A DNA stretch of 64,000 bases from the NCBI RefSeq assembly GCF_007474535.1, contig NZ_VKNW01000005.1, forward strand, positions 124,001 through 188,000. Reading direction: 5' to 3'. This document shows positions 18,637 to 28,866 of this stretch, piece after piece (position 1 is the first letter of the stretch; every line of letters starts with the position of its first letter). The translations under genes and the position numbers were made by a program. This DNA comes from Chryseobacterium echinoideorum (GTDB lineage Bacteria; Bacteroidota; Bacteroidia; Flavobacteriales; Weeksellaceae). Below the pieces are notes generated by a model. That model saw only the letters and a list, made by a program, of their open reading frames with translations, did no database searches and was not told the DNA's origin.

Positions 18637-19197
18637 TTAAATTTCTCGTATCACTTTACAGGGATTACCGAACGCCAGAACATTGGCAGGAATATCTTTT
18701 GTGACTACACTTCCCGCTCCTATCACAGTATTATCACCAATCGTAACACCCCGAAGAATACTACAACCTGCTCCGATCCAGACATTATTTCCTACCGTGA
18801 TAGGATAAGCATATTCTAAAGCTTTGTTTCGCTGTTCTACGTCAAAAGGATGTCCCGCTGTGTAAAATCCGCAGTTGGGAGCGATGAAAACATTGTCTCC
18901 GAAAGTCACTTTTGCACAATCCAAAATCACGACATTGACGTTGGTGTAAAAATTTTCGCCGACCTCAATATTGTAACCGTAGTCGCAGTAAAATGGCTGT
19001 TCGATATGAAAGTTTTCTGTAGTCTTTCCTAAGAGTTTTTTGATTAAAATTTGTCTCTCATCAATCTTTGAAGGCTGGAGATGATTATACTCAAAACAGA
19101 GATCTTTTGCATTTTCTCTTTCTTGTACGAGAAGTTTGTCAGAAGCATCATAGATTTCCCCGTTTAGCATTTTTTCTTTTTCGTTCAGATTATTCAT
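18637..19197 (-). CDS. Maltose/galactoside O-acetyltransferase-like protein
   Basis: A 186-residue acetyl-CoA-dependent sugar O-acetyltransferase of the Maa/LacA type. The N-terminal mac domain (KEKMLNGEIYDASDKLL) is followed by left-handed beta-helix hexapeptide repeats (VNVVILDCAKVTFGDNV, then VTIGDNTVIGAGSVVTKDIP). The catalytic His lies in GFYTAGHPFD. The end GNPCKVIREI is typical. The acceptor sugar is unknown. It has an excellent divergent promoter at 19221-19251, back to back with the LuxR-type gene. Confidence 0.93.
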   Translation of the reverse strand: MNNLNEKEKMLNGEIYDASDKLLVQERENAKDLCFEYNHLQPSKIDERQILIKKLLGKTTENFHIEQPFYCDYGYNIEVGENFYTNVNVVILDCAKVTFGDNVFIAPNCGFYTAGHPFDVEQRNKALEYAYPITVGNNVWIGAGCSILRGVTIGDNTVIGAGSVVTKDIPANVLAFGNPCKVIREI

Positions 19198-19220
19198 TGT
19201 ATTTTTACGTTGATAATGAG

Positions 19221-19251
19221 CAAATCTACAAACTTAAGACAGCGAAATCAA
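19221..19251 (-). promoter_or_regulatory. Promoter (TTG, 20 nt, TAGATTTG) for the acetyltransferase
   Basis: On the minus strand TTG at 19251-19249 and TAGATTTG at 19228-19221 are separated by 20 bases, a full match to the Bacteroidota promoter. Confidence 0.65.
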
Positions 19252-19273
19252 TACTGATTTATAACCATTTAAA

Positions 19274-20032
19274 ATGAAACCCATCCAATCTGACCTCAAC
19301 GAAAAACTCTTGCAACAGAACTTTTCAATCACAGGCAACGAAAACATTCAATTAAAAGAATGCCGGGAGATTGCTCAAAACTTTGTTAAATTGGAAAATG
19401 GCATTGCTGTTTTAAGTGACCTTCAACATAATAAAAGCTATGTTTATTCAGGAAAATTGGCAGACCAACTCAATATTTTTCGGGATAAAAACATTCAGGA
19501 GATTGAAAGCATTTGGGAAGAAGAACTTTTTGCAAAATTAGATTCTGAAGGTCTTTTGCAGAAACACTTGCTTGAACTCCAGTTTTTCCAGTTTATCAAA
19601 ACAATTCCTGTAGAACAGCATAAAGATTATTATGTGGTGAGCAGATTGAGAATTGCCGATAATCCCTCTCAAAAAGCACTTTTGCACAAAATGTTTTATT
19701 TCACAAATGCCAGTGATAAAAATATAGAACTGGCGCTTTGTCTTTACCATTTTGATTTTCTGAATTCGCCACTCCATCACGGGATGATTATCAATACTGC
19801 AGATAACTCAATAATTCATCAGACAGAAGATGGAAATTCCGCATTCTTATCAATTCGTGAAAAGGAAATTTTAAAAATGATTCAGACTGGAAAAAGAAGT
19901 AAAGAAATTGCAGAACTTTTGTTTATCAGCATCAATACCGTAAACCGTCACCGACAAAATATTTTAGAAAAAATGCGCGTAGGAAATACAACAGAAGCTT
20001 GTACAATGGCCGCAAAGCTGAAATGGATTTGA
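19274..20032 (+). CDS. LuxR-type transcriptional regulator without a receiver domain
   Basis: A 252-residue regulator. The C-terminal 60 residues are a LuxR/NarL helix-turn-helix (LSIREKEILKMIQTGKRSKE, then INTVNRHRQNILEKMRVGN). The N-terminal 180 residues are an unrecognised soluble domain with PAS-like alternation (GIAVLSDLQHNKSYVYSGKL, FYFTNASDKN) and no phosphorylatable Asp receiver pattern. It is probably a ligand- or redox-responsive regulator. It is divergent from the acetyltransferase, which is a possible target. Confidence 0.85.
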   Translation: MKPIQSDLNEKLLQQNFSITGNENIQLKECREIAQNFVKLENGIAVLSDLQHNKSYVYSGKLADQLNIFRDKNIQEIESIWEEELFAKLDSEGLLQKHLLELQFFQFIKTIPVEQHKDYYVVSRLRIADNPSQKALLHKMFYFTNASDKNIELALCLYHFDFLNSPLHHGMIINTADNSIIHQTEDGNSAFLSIREKEILKMIQTGKRSKEIAELLFISINTVNRHRQNILEKMRVGNTTEACTMAAKLKWI

Positions 20033-20117
20033 TGTTTGAAAAATAATTTGTGTGAGGAAATTTTTAAATTTATTTTAATCAATTGATAATTATCGTAATT
20101 TTATTCAAATATAAGAA

Positions 20118-20762
20118 ATGGATTTCCTTAAAGATCACTCTATTCAGAACGAACTTTTATTGATATTTATCTCCGTTTTACTGGGAATTTTAATCGGAGC
20201 AGAGCGTGAATACAGAAACAAATCTGCGGGTTTGCGTACCTTTATTCTGATTTGTTTCGGGTCTTGTCTTTTTACTATTTTATCCATTAAAATTGGAGTT
20301 GATGATCCGGACAGAATTGCTGCCAATATCATTACCGGAATTGGATTTTTGGGAGCCGGTGTAATTTTTAAAGGCGACACAAAAATAGACGGAATTACAA
20401 CTGCCACAACAATCTGGGCAGCGGCTTCTGTAGGAATGGCAGTAGGCTCCGGTTATGTTTATTTATCCATTCTGGGAACATTCCTTATTCTTCTGGTTCT
20501 CAGTTCGCTCAATTTTTTTGAAAAATTTATCGACAGTTATCATAAAATCCGTGAGTACAGTATTGCTGTAACCGATTTTCAATCGGTGTCTTACTGCGAA
20601 AACCTATTTAAAAAATACCAGCTGAAATCTAAAATTGCCAAACAGAAATACAATCAGGGAACCATGACTACGTCTTGGGTTGTTGCAGGAAAAAATGAAA
20701 ACCACGAAGCTTTGATAAAACACCTGATGAAGGATGAGAAAATCTTTTCCTACGAGTTTTAA
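20118..20762 (+). CDS. MgtC/SapB-family inner-membrane protein
   Basis: A 214-residue membrane protein. The first 140 residues have four hydrophobic helices with the MgtC signature (ILIGAEREYRNKSAGLRT, then ITGIGFLGAGVIFKGD and GITTATTIWAAASVGMAVG). The last 70 residues form a soluble ACT-like tail. MgtC proteins act in magnesium limitation and, in pathogens, in intracellular survival by restraining ATP synthase; here no leader or regulator is seen. It is a single gene after the LuxR-type gene. Confidence 0.9.
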   Translation: MDFLKDHSIQNELLLIFISVLLGILIGAEREYRNKSAGLRTFILICFGSCLFTILSIKIGVDDPDRIAANIITGIGFLGAGVIFKGDTKIDGITTATTIWAAASVGMAVGSGYVYLSILGTFLILLVLSSLNFFEKFIDSYHKIREYSIAVTDFQSVSYCENLFKKYQLKSKIAKQKYNQGTMTTSWVVAGKNENHEALIKHLMKDEKIFSYEF

Positions 20763-20889
20763 TAACTTTTCATTGCTTTTGTTAAAAAAAGCAATCATAT
20801 TTCCACAAATTTATAAATCATAAATCTAAAACCTGAGTTTTACTTTAATAAAAAAACTAAAATGCTTATTTTAGACAAAATTTTTAATA

Positions 20890-23031
20890 ATGATAAAACG
20901 TAATATTCTTATTGCTTCTGCATTTTTCAGTTTTTCTCTTGGAATTGCACAGCAATACGGTGGAATGTGGATTCCGACCGAGCTTAATGAAAAGGAAATG
21001 AAAGATCTCGGAATGAAAATTTCTGCAAAAGATATTTTCAACACCAAAAAACCGAGTATTAAAGATGCAGTAGTACAGTTCAACGGCGGTTGTACAGCAG
21101 AAATTATTTCTCCTAAAGGATTATTACTTACCAATCACCACTGTGGTTACGGGCAGATTCAGTCACATTCAACAGTACAAAACGACCTTCTTTCCAATGG
21201 TTTCTGGGCTAAAAACATGAATTCCGAACTGCCAAATCCGGGAGTTACCGTAGATTTTATTGTTGATATAAAGGAAGTAACAACACAGATTCTTCAGGGA
21301 ACAGAAAACCTTCAGGAGCCTGAGTTGTCAAAAAAAATTACCGCAAATATTGATGCTTACAAAAAATCTCAAAAAATTGAAGATTACCAGTCAATTTCTG
21401 TAAAGTCGATGTACTACGGCAATAAATTTTATGCCTACGTGATTGAAACTTATAAAGATGTACGCTTAGTTGGTGCCCCTCCGCAAAGTATCGGGAAATT
21501 TGGAAGTGATACAGACAACTGGGTTTGGCCAAGACATACGGGAGATTTTTCTATGTTCAGAATTTACGCTGATAAAAACAATAAACCTGCAGAATATTCT
21601 AAAGATAATGTTCCGTATATACCCAAACACTATCTTCCCGTTTCCATCAAAGATAAAAATGAAAATGATTTCACTTTTGTTTTCGGATTTCCGGGAAGAA
21701 CAACAGAATATCTTCCTGCCATCGCCGTAGAAAAAATTATGACCGAAATAGATCCTGCAAGAATTGCAGTACGCGACGTCGCTCTGAAAACTTTAGATGA
21801 AAAAATGCGTGCCGATGATGCCACAAGAATACAATACGCATCAAAATATGCTTCTGTAGCCAACTATTGGAAAAAATGGATCGGTGAGGTAGAAGGTCTG
21901 AAAAAATCTAATGCCGTTCAGAAGAAAAAAAATTACGAAAATTCTTTGGCTGCCAAAAATCCTGCAATAAAATCAACAATTGACCAGATCAATCAACTGT
22001 ATGCAAACCAAGCTCCTTTTGCACTGAACAATGCTTACTACAGCGAAGTTGTAAGAAATGCAGAGACACTAATGCTTGGTAATCTTTTTTCTAACTTTAT
22101 TTCTGCTTATGAATCCGGAAAACTTGATGAAAAAGGAATTACGTCATTCAAGAGCAGACTCAGTTCGTTCTACAAAAATTATAATGCAGAGCTTGATGCT
22201 AAAGTAACTGCCAAACTTTTAGCACTTTACGCAAACAAAACTGCGCCACAGTTTTTACCAGACGGCTTTGCAGAGTTTAAAGATGAAAACCAAAACATCA
22301 TCAGTTTTGAAAAGCTTTCAAAGAATTCTGTGATTACGGGAAGAAAATATGTAAACGGAGCTTCATTAAGCGAAAATATTGATAAAGCTTTTTCTGATCA
22401 GGATAATTTAATTAAAACTATTAAAAAAGATCCTGTTTATGAGTTATTTATGAATATGAAAAATACTTATATGAAATCTGTAGATCCTCAATTCACTTCT
22501 TTACAGACTCAGATTGATGCTTTACAGAAAAAATATATGGCGCAGCAAATGGAAACTGATAAGGACAGAAAATTCTTTCCTGATGCCAATTCTACGCTTC
22601 GTGTAACATACGGACAGGTAAAGGGTTCTACTCCAAGAGATGCCGTTTCCTACGATTATCAAACGCATCTAGCGGGAGTAATGGAAAAATATGTTCCCGG
22701 AGATTATGAGTTTGATGTCCCAAAAAAACTGATTGATCTCTACAACAAAAAAGATTACGGAATTTATAAGGATAAAACAGGTGATGTTCCTGTTGGTTTT
22801 ACGGCAACCAATCATACAACGGGAGGAAATTCCGGAAGTCCTGCTCTGGATGCAAAAGGAAACTTAATTGGGTTGAATTTTGACAGGCAATGGGAAGGCA
22901 CTATGAGTGACATCAATTATGACCCTCGTTTCAGTAGAAATATTATGGTTGATACGAAATACATTCTTTTTATCATTGATAAGTTTGCCGATTCTAAATG
23001 GCTGATTAATGAAATGAAGATTGTAAAATAA
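20890..23031 (+). CDS. dpp11: S46 dipeptidyl-peptidase, DPP11-type (Asp/Glu specific)
   Basis: A 713-residue periplasmic exopeptidase with a signal peptide (SFSLGIAQQYGGMW). The chymotrypsin-like catalytic parts are LLLTNHHCGYG with the catalytic His and GGNSGSPAL with Ser648; the helical cap lies between them. The residue 18 positions after the serine is Arg666 (NFDRQWEGTMSD). In the characterised Porphyromonas family this position is Arg in DPP11, which prefers Asp/Glu, and Gly in DPP7, which prefers hydrophobic residues; so DPP11 specificity is inferred. It releases dipeptides for growth on protein. It has a downstream terminator and stands alone. Confidence 0.93.
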   Translation: MIKRNILIASAFFSFSLGIAQQYGGMWIPTELNEKEMKDLGMKISAKDIFNTKKPSIKDAVVQFNGGCTAEIISPKGLLLTNHHCGYGQIQSHSTVQNDLLSNGFWAKNMNSELPNPGVTVDFIVDIKEVTTQILQGTENLQEPELSKKITANIDAYKKSQKIEDYQSISVKSMYYGNKFYAYVIETYKDVRLVGAPPQSIGKFGSDTDNWVWPRHTGDFSMFRIYADKNNKPAEYSKDNVPYIPKHYLPVSIKDKNENDFTFVFGFPGRTTEYLPAIAVEKIMTEIDPARIAVRDVALKTLDEKMRADDATRIQYASKYASVANYWKKWIGEVEGLKKSNAVQKKKNYENSLAAKNPAIKSTIDQINQLYANQAPFALNNAYYSEVVRNAETLMLGNLFSNFISAYESGKLDEKGITSFKSRLSSFYKNYNAELDAKVTAKLLALYANKTAPQFLPDGFAEFKDENQNIISFEKLSKNSVITGRKYVNGASLSENIDKAFSDQDNLIKTIKKDPVYELFMNMKNTYMKSVDPQFTSLQTQIDALQKKYMAQQMETDKDRKFFPDANSTLRVTYGQVKGSTPRDAVSYDYQTHLAGVMEKYVPGDYEFDVPKKLIDLYNKKDYGIYKDKTGDVPVGFTATNHTTGGNSGSPALDAKGNLIGLNFDRQWEGTMSDINYDPRFSRNIMVDTKYILFIIDKFADSKWLINEMKIVK

Positions 23032-23051
23032 AAATAGCAAGTTTACATGAT

Positions 23052-23088
23052 AAAGTCCTGAAAGTAATTTCGGGACTTTTATTTTTTA
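23052..23088 (+). terminator. Terminator after the S46 peptidase
   Basis: AAAGTCCTGAAA and TTTCGGGACTTT form a stem with one G-T pair, followed by a T-rich run. Confidence 0.8.
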
Positions 23089-23277
23089 ATTTGTAAGTAA
23101 AAATTTATATTTATTCTTTCTATTTATTTTAAAATTTCTATAAAATTATACCACAAGTTTTAAAATTACACTATGTTAAGAACAATTTTTAATTTATAAA
23201 TAAATACAATAAATAAGATATAATTAAAATATTTATAAAAAAATACCATTATATCTTATTTATATTCACATATTGAT

Positions 23278-23285
23278 TACTTTTG
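23278..23285 (+). promoter_or_regulatory. Promoter -7 box (TACTTTTG) for the T9SS protein
   Basis: TACTTTTG fits TAnnTTTG and lies 26 bases before the ATG in a very AT-rich region. Confidence 0.4.
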
Positions 23286-23311
23286 CGATAGTTATATAAA
23301 TTAAACTGAAT

Positions 23312-25864
23312 ATGAGAAAACACTACAAATGTCCGTCACTGTGGAACAGTAACGGTTTAAAAAAGACAGGAATTTCAATTCTTGCGTTATTTGGGGCAAT
23401 CCAGAGCTTAAATGCCCAAGTAAGTGATTACACTTTTTCACAAAACAACGGAACCTTTAATAGTATTGCAGCAACAGGTACTATTGTTACCGGAAGTGAA
23501 GCAACAACTTCCACCACCAATGACACTACTGGATGGACTGTCACACTTCCTTTCAATTTCAATTTTAACGCAACAGATTACACCTCAATTTATGTAAATT
23601 CTAACGGAGGTGCAGTATTTGGTGCAACAACAAGCACAAGCTCCGGTGTTATATCTTCTTCAACTGCTTACAATGGAGCTGTGGGTGTGATGAACAGAGA
23701 CTTGTGGGGAGTATTTATTACATCAGGAGTTACTACAAGTGGCTCAAATGTGATTACTAATGTCGCTTCATTTAAAGGAATTGAAGTAGGAAAAGCTTTG
23801 AATAATGCAAATGGAATACCTGCAGGAGCTACAATTACAGCATTTGATGAAACAGCGGGAACCATTACAATGTCTGCGCCTGCTACTTCTAGTTCTTCTG
23901 CTGCTGTTGTGAGGTACGGATCCGGTAAAGTTTTAACTTCTGTTGAAGGTACAGCTCCCAACAGAGTTTTTGTGATTGAATGGATAGGATATAATGATTT
24001 CAATTCTGCTGTGTCTGGAAGTAACCATCTCAATTTTCAACTAAGGTTATCTGAAACTGCAAACACAGTTTCTACAGTATATGGACCTTCCTATAATGTT
24101 AATGCGACATCCAGAACCAATCAGATCGGCTTAAGAGGTGCTACAAATACTGATTTTAATAACAGATCAGGAGCTGTAGGAAATCCTTGGGACAATACAT
24201 CTGCAGGAACAGCAAACAATGCTACTGTTTCAAGAGATAATACGAATTTTCCTGCTTCGGGATTAACTTTTACTTGGTCTCCTCCAAGTTGTGTTGCTCC
24301 AGCTGCGGTGACTGTTGCAAGTGCTACAATAACAGCAAATGACGCTGTCGTATCATGGAATCCTTCACCTTCAGCTCCAACAAATGGATATGAAATTTAC
24401 TACAGTACTTCCAACACTGCCCCTACAGCAAGCACTGTTTTAGACCCTACAAATTCTACTACTTCTACAAGTACTTCAGCCACTATCAACGGATTAATAC
24501 CTTTTACAACCTACTATGTTTGGGTAAGATCTGCTTGTACAGGTACCGACAAAAGTGCATGGACAACTTCTGCTTCATTTACTACTTTAGCCACTTGTAT
24601 AGAACCTACCGCTTTAACTGTCGACAGTACGACTATAACACCAAACAGTGGTACCGCATCTTGGACAGCTCCTTCAACAGCACCTTCTAATGGCTATGAG
24701 ATTTATTACAGTACTTCAAGTACTGCACCTACATCAAGTACAGTTTTAGATGCAACAAATTCCGTAACTTCTACAACAACTACAGCACCCATCGGCGGGT
24801 TGACGCCATCTACACAATATTATGTTTGGGTAAGATCGGTATGTGTAGGCACAGACAGAAGTGTTTGGACAAGTGTAACTTCTTTCACCACATTGTGTCA
24901 ACCACCTGTGCTTCTATCAACAACAGGAGCTACTGTATGCCCTGGGAATACAGCAACTCTTTCTGCTACTGCAGATACAGGAGCAACAGTTAATTGGTAT
25001 AATTCTGCAACAGGAGGAACTGCAATAGCAACAGGTAATTCTTTCACTACTCCAGCTATTACATCAACAACAAATTACTGGGCTTCTGCTACAACCGGAT
25101 CTACCAATTCGGCAGGTTTAACGAATGCTATTTCAACAAGCGGTTATACTTTGGAAGCAGGTTTATTTTTCAATGCAACAAATAGTTTCATATTAGAGGG
25201 AGTATATGTTTATCCTACCGGAACCGGTGCTGGAACTGTAACTATTGCTTTACAGGATGGAAGCGTATCTCCGGCAACGACTATACAATCTATCACGGTA
25301 AATTTAACTGGTAGTTCAACGCCTGTAAAAACTTATGTTCCTCTTAATTTTACAGTTCCTGTGGGTACTGGTTACAAATTAATGATGATGACTAGAACCG
25401 GTCTTGTAACAGGATTAATAAGAGAATCCGGAACATCTTGGGGATCTTATCCACTTACAGTACCAGGCGCATTATCTATTACCAGTGGAAACTGTTGTTC
25501 AGGAAATGCTACCTCAACCAGCTATTATTATTTCTATGACTGGAAAGTTGTAACAGGATGTGAATCAGCAAGACAACAGGTTACTGCAACTGCAGACTCT
25601 TCTGCTTGTCTTGGAACGTCAGAGACCGATATTACTAAAAATAATATTAAAGTTTATCCAAATCCTTTCTCTGATGTATTGAATATTTCAGACATCAAGA
25701 ATGTAAAATCAATTTCTGTAATGGATATTACAGGCAGATTAGTAAAAACTTTTGACCAACCTTCTTCTACACTCCAATTAAGAGATTTAAATTCAGGAAT
25801 GTATATGGTAGTTCTTCACATGAACGACGGTACGAAACAGACATTGAAAGCTATTAAAAAATAG
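23312..25864 (+). CDS. T9SS-secreted protein with two fibronectin III modules and an Ig-like domain
   Basis: An 850-residue surface or secreted protein with a signal peptide (ALFGAIQSLNAQ). The order is: an N-terminal beta-rich domain (about 30-325) with NGGAVFG and DRDLWG-like segments; two fibronectin type III modules (about 330-430 and 430-530), each ending YYVWVRS-C-GTD-S-WT; an Ig-like domain starting CQPPVLLSTTGATVCPGN; a beta-sandwich (about 605-745); and a type A sorting domain (IKVYPNPFSDVLNISD, MYMVVLH) that directs it to the type IX secretion system. It is probably an adhesin or matrix protein. Ser, Thr and Asn are abundant. Confidence 0.93.
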   Translation: MRKHYKCPSLWNSNGLKKTGISILALFGAIQSLNAQVSDYTFSQNNGTFNSIAATGTIVTGSEATTSTTNDTTGWTVTLPFNFNFNATDYTSIYVNSNGGAVFGATTSTSSGVISSSTAYNGAVGVMNRDLWGVFITSGVTTSGSNVITNVASFKGIEVGKALNNANGIPAGATITAFDETAGTITMSAPATSSSSAAVVRYGSGKVLTSVEGTAPNRVFVIEWIGYNDFNSAVSGSNHLNFQLRLSETANTVSTVYGPSYNVNATSRTNQIGLRGATNTDFNNRSGAVGNPWDNTSAGTANNATVSRDNTNFPASGLTFTWSPPSCVAPAAVTVASATITANDAVVSWNPSPSAPTNGYEIYYSTSNTAPTASTVLDPTNSTTSTSTSATINGLIPFTTYYVWVRSACTGTDKSAWTTSASFTTLATCIEPTALTVDSTTITPNSGTASWTAPSTAPSNGYEIYYSTSSTAPTSSTVLDATNSVTSTTTTAPIGGLTPSTQYYVWVRSVCVGTDRSVWTSVTSFTTLCQPPVLLSTTGATVCPGNTATLSATADTGATVNWYNSATGGTAIATGNSFTTPAITSTTNYWASATTGSTNSAGLTNAISTSGYTLEAGLFFNATNSFILEGVYVYPTGTGAGTVTIALQDGSVSPATTIQSITVNLTGSSTPVKTYVPLNFTVPVGTGYKLMMMTRTGLVTGLIRESGTSWGSYPLTVPGALSITSGNCCSGNATSTSYYYFYDWKVVTGCESARQQVTATADSSACLGTSETDITKNNIKVYPNPFSDVLNISDIKNVKSISVMDITGRLVKTFDQPSSTLQLRDLNSGMYMVVLHMNDGTKQTLKAIKK

Positions 25865-25886
25865 TATATCAAGTTCAATTATCAAT

Positions 25887-25918
25887 AAAGGTCGGAAGAA
25901 AATTCTTCCGACCTTTTT
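25887..25918 (+). terminator. Terminator after the T9SS gene
   Basis: AAAGGTCGGAAGAA and TTCTTCCGACCTTT are perfect complements, followed by T residues. Confidence 0.85.
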
Positions 25919-25961
25919 AATTGATAATCCTCAGCTAAAATTTATTAAAAACTCATCTATA

Positions 25962-28829
25962 TTAATACCCAAAAATCTCTTCCAGACTAAGCTCCTTAAA
26001 ACTTCCCATTTCGTTAACTGCACTCATTTCCAGGTTTTCTTTTTTCCCAATAATTGCAGTATTAAACTGGATAGATTTTATTTCCTGATTGTAAAAATAT
26101 CTTAAATCCTCAAATTTCAGATTTTCAATCTGGTGATAGATATCTTTTCTGAAATCATGCATAATTCCTAGTTTCCGGAGTCGTAAAGTATTAAAGAATA
26201 TATTGGTTCTGGTAATTCTTGTTGAAGCAATCTGTTTAAGAGCAGATTTTTTGGCATTTTCAAACTGAACAGAAAATTCCGGAAGTTCCGACATCAGACC
26301 TGCCATCGTCTCTACCGCAAGCTGAAGTTTATCGGGTTGTGTCCCAATGTACGTACTTATATAATCAGGATGCTTCAGTTCGGAATTGGGAGCGTAAGAA
26401 ACATAGGCAGAATATGCCAGACTTTTACTTTCTCTTATTTCCTGAAACACAATAGAAGACAAACCACGACCAAAATATTCGTTAAAAACATTGATTTTCC
26501 CAAAGTTTTCAGGATTTACAAAATTTCCTTTTCCAATTTTACTCATTTCCATCTGTACCATATCGTAATTGGTAAAATAGACCATCCCTGAAGTTTCAGG
26601 TTCGGGATATTTTTTAGGTTGAGAAACCTTCAAAGTCTCATTTGTAATATATTTCGGAATATAGCTCTTGAAGCTTTCAAAATCTTTCCCGTAGAAGAAA
26701 ACCTGATAGGGGTAGCTAAAAAGCTTTTTCATTCTGTCAGTAAAATCTTTTACCTCTGTATTTTGAAGCTCATCTTTAGAAATCACATCCAAAAATCTTG
26801 ACGTTTTCCCGAGCTTCGTATACGTAGTAAGAGCAGTCATGATCCGGTTTTTATCTTTTTTTCCAGCTTCCCGGCTTTCAAGAACAGTGGACACAAACTG
26901 TTGGTAGATTTTTTGATCAGGCATTAAGTCAGAAAGCCAATGAAGAAGCAATTCTATGCCCTTTTCGATATTAGATTCCAATCCGCTCAAAGAAATTGTA
27001 AGCTGGTCTGGAGTGGTTTTAAAATCATTGGTGATCCCAATTTTAAAAAACTCTTTCTTTAAATCGTCCGGCGAAAATTTTTCTGTTCCTAAATATTGTA
27101 TTAGCTGAGTTGAAATTCCCAGTTTCCGATCATGGTCGCTTCCCATCGGAAAAATGAAATGTACCTGAGCAATATCGTTGTATTTATTTTTCACAAAACT
27201 CAGCTTCTTATTTTTGATAACATCCGTAGAAATTTCTTTTTGATAATCAATATATTCTGGCTGAATATCATCTTTCTTATCATTCAAAATTTCCAGTAAA
27301 AAATCAGATTGTACCTCACGATTAATTTTTACAGGTGTAATTCCGGGATTCTCAACCCTTAAAAGTTTATCGTTAACCCCTTTTTCTTTGTTGATCACTA
27401 CATAATTATCTATGAAGAAATCATTCGCAAAACTTACTATATCTTCTTTTGTGAATGAAGCATAAACATCCATTTCATTTAATTCTTCAGCCCATGTTTT
27501 TCCTTTGATGTAAGTATCATACAGATTGGTTGCCAAACCCTCTGCTGTTTCCAGCCCTTTCTGACGCTGTATTTTAAAGTCATTAATAATTGCAGGAAGC
27601 ATCCAGTCCGGAAAGTTTCCCTGCTTTACTAATTCAATCTGCTCCAGTATCATTGCTTTTGCCTCAACCAAAGATTGGTTTTCTTTGGGAACGGCTACAA
27701 CAGAGAAATATCCGTATTGTTTTAAACCTAAAGAAAATGCCTGTGCCCAAAGCATCTTTTGAGTTTGATTGATATTCAGATCCAGCAGTCCTGCCTCTCC
27801 TCTATTGCTTAAAATATTGGCGGTAATATCCGCAAGCATTGCTTCGCGGGTGCCATAACTATCTGTTCTCCAGGCTAACTGAACTCTTGGCGTGGTCGGG
27901 CTTTTTACAACTCTCTCAACAATTTTTGTCAATGGTTTTTCAACAATATGATCTTTCTTTGGTAATTCTTTATAAGGAATTGCACCAAAATATTTTTCAA
28001 CCAAGAAAATTGTTTCTTCAAAATCAAGATCTCCAACTAAAACAATAGCGTAATTATTAGGTACATAATATTCATCAAAATATTTGTGGATTGCCTTCAT
28101 AGAAGGATTTTTCAGATGTTCAGGATCTCCGAGTGTGGTTTGCTTTCCGTTGGGATGGTTTGGAAACAAGGCATCCATCAACTCATAATTTACCAATCTT
28201 GAATCGTTATCCTGAGCGCGGTTGAACTCTTCATAAACAGATTCCAGCTCTGTATGAAAAAGTCTCAAAACCATTTCAGAAAATCTTTCTTTCTCAATCT
28301 TGAGCCATTTTTCAAGCTCATTTTTAGGAATATTATTTTTATAAACCGTTTCGTCAAACCAGGTGTGCGCATTGGTTCCTGTTGCTCCTAAAGACGAAAT
28401 AGCTTTATCATACTCGTTTGGAATAGCATACTGACTTGCTTCCTGAGAGAGCTCGTCTATTTCTTTGTAAATTTCCTTCTTTTTTTCAGGGTCAGATTCA
28501 GCTTTATGCTTTTCAAACAAGTCTGATATTTGATTAAGCAAAACCTTTTCTTTTTCCCAATCTTTTGTTCCTAGTTTTGATGTTCCTTTGAACATCATAT
28601 GTTCCAGATAATGAGCGAGACCGGTATTATCTGAAGGATCATTATTGCTTCCCGTTTTTACGGGGATAAAAGTCTGTATTCTGGGAGCATCAAAGTTTTG
28701 GGCAAGGAAAATTTTAAGCCCATTTTTTATGGTATAAATTCTTACCTTATTTTCATCATGCTCTACGGTAATGTACTCATAATTATTTTTATCAAATTGT
28801 GTCTGTTCAATATATTTCTTATGCATCAT
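25962..28829 (-). CDS. M16 (pitrilysin-like) zinc peptidase, two-unit form
   Basis: A 955-residue peptidase of family M16. The inverted zinc motif HxxEH is His73-Tyr-Leu-Glu76-His77 in GLAHYLEHMMFKGTSKLG, with the distal Glu region ELESVYEEFNRAQDN about 110 residues later. The second half (from about residue 480) repeats the fold without the motif, as in pitrilysin and insulysin. There is no signal peptide, so a cytosolic role in oligopeptide breakdown is likely. The length is normal. A promoter box lies just upstream and the gene is alone on the minus strand. Confidence 0.93.
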   Translation of the reverse strand: MMHKKYIEQTQFDKNNYEYITVEHDENKVRIYTIKNGLKIFLAQNFDAPRIQTFIPVKTGSNNDPSDNTGLAHYLEHMMFKGTSKLGTKDWEKEKVLLNQISDLFEKHKAESDPEKKKEIYKEIDELSQEASQYAIPNEYDKAISSLGATGTNAHTWFDETVYKNNIPKNELEKWLKIEKERFSEMVLRLFHTELESVYEEFNRAQDNDSRLVNYELMDALFPNHPNGKQTTLGDPEHLKNPSMKAIHKYFDEYYVPNNYAIVLVGDLDFEETIFLVEKYFGAIPYKELPKKDHIVEKPLTKIVERVVKSPTTPRVQLAWRTDSYGTREAMLADITANILSNRGEAGLLDLNINQTQKMLWAQAFSLGLKQYGYFSVVAVPKENQSLVEAKAMILEQIELVKQGNFPDWMLPAIINDFKIQRQKGLETAEGLATNLYDTYIKGKTWAEELNEMDVYASFTKEDIVSFANDFFIDNYVVINKEKGVNDKLLRVENPGITPVKINREVQSDFLLEILNDKKDDIQPEYIDYQKEISTDVIKNKKLSFVKNKYNDIAQVHFIFPMGSDHDRKLGISTQLIQYLGTEKFSPDDLKKEFFKIGITNDFKTTPDQLTISLSGLESNIEKGIELLLHWLSDLMPDQKIYQQFVSTVLESREAGKKDKNRIMTALTTYTKLGKTSRFLDVISKDELQNTEVKDFTDRMKKLFSYPYQVFFYGKDFESFKSYIPKYITNETLKVSQPKKYPEPETSGMVYFTNYDMVQMEMSKIGKGNFVNPENFGKINVFNEYFGRGLSSIVFQEIRESKSLAYSAYVSYAPNSELKHPDYISTYIGTQPDKLQLAVETMAGLMSELPEFSVQFENAKKSALKQIASTRITRTNIFFNTLRLRKLGIMHDFRKDIYHQIENLKFEDLRYFYNQEIKSIQFNTAIIGKKENLEMSAVNEMGSFKELSLEEIFGY

Positions 28830-28866
28830 AACAAAAAAGATGAATTCTGATTATTCAGAAAGCTTA

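Noticed and set aside
23668..24033. 121-codon minus-strand frame inside the T9SS gene
   Set aside because: Shadow of the Ser/Thr-rich coding sequence on the other strand.
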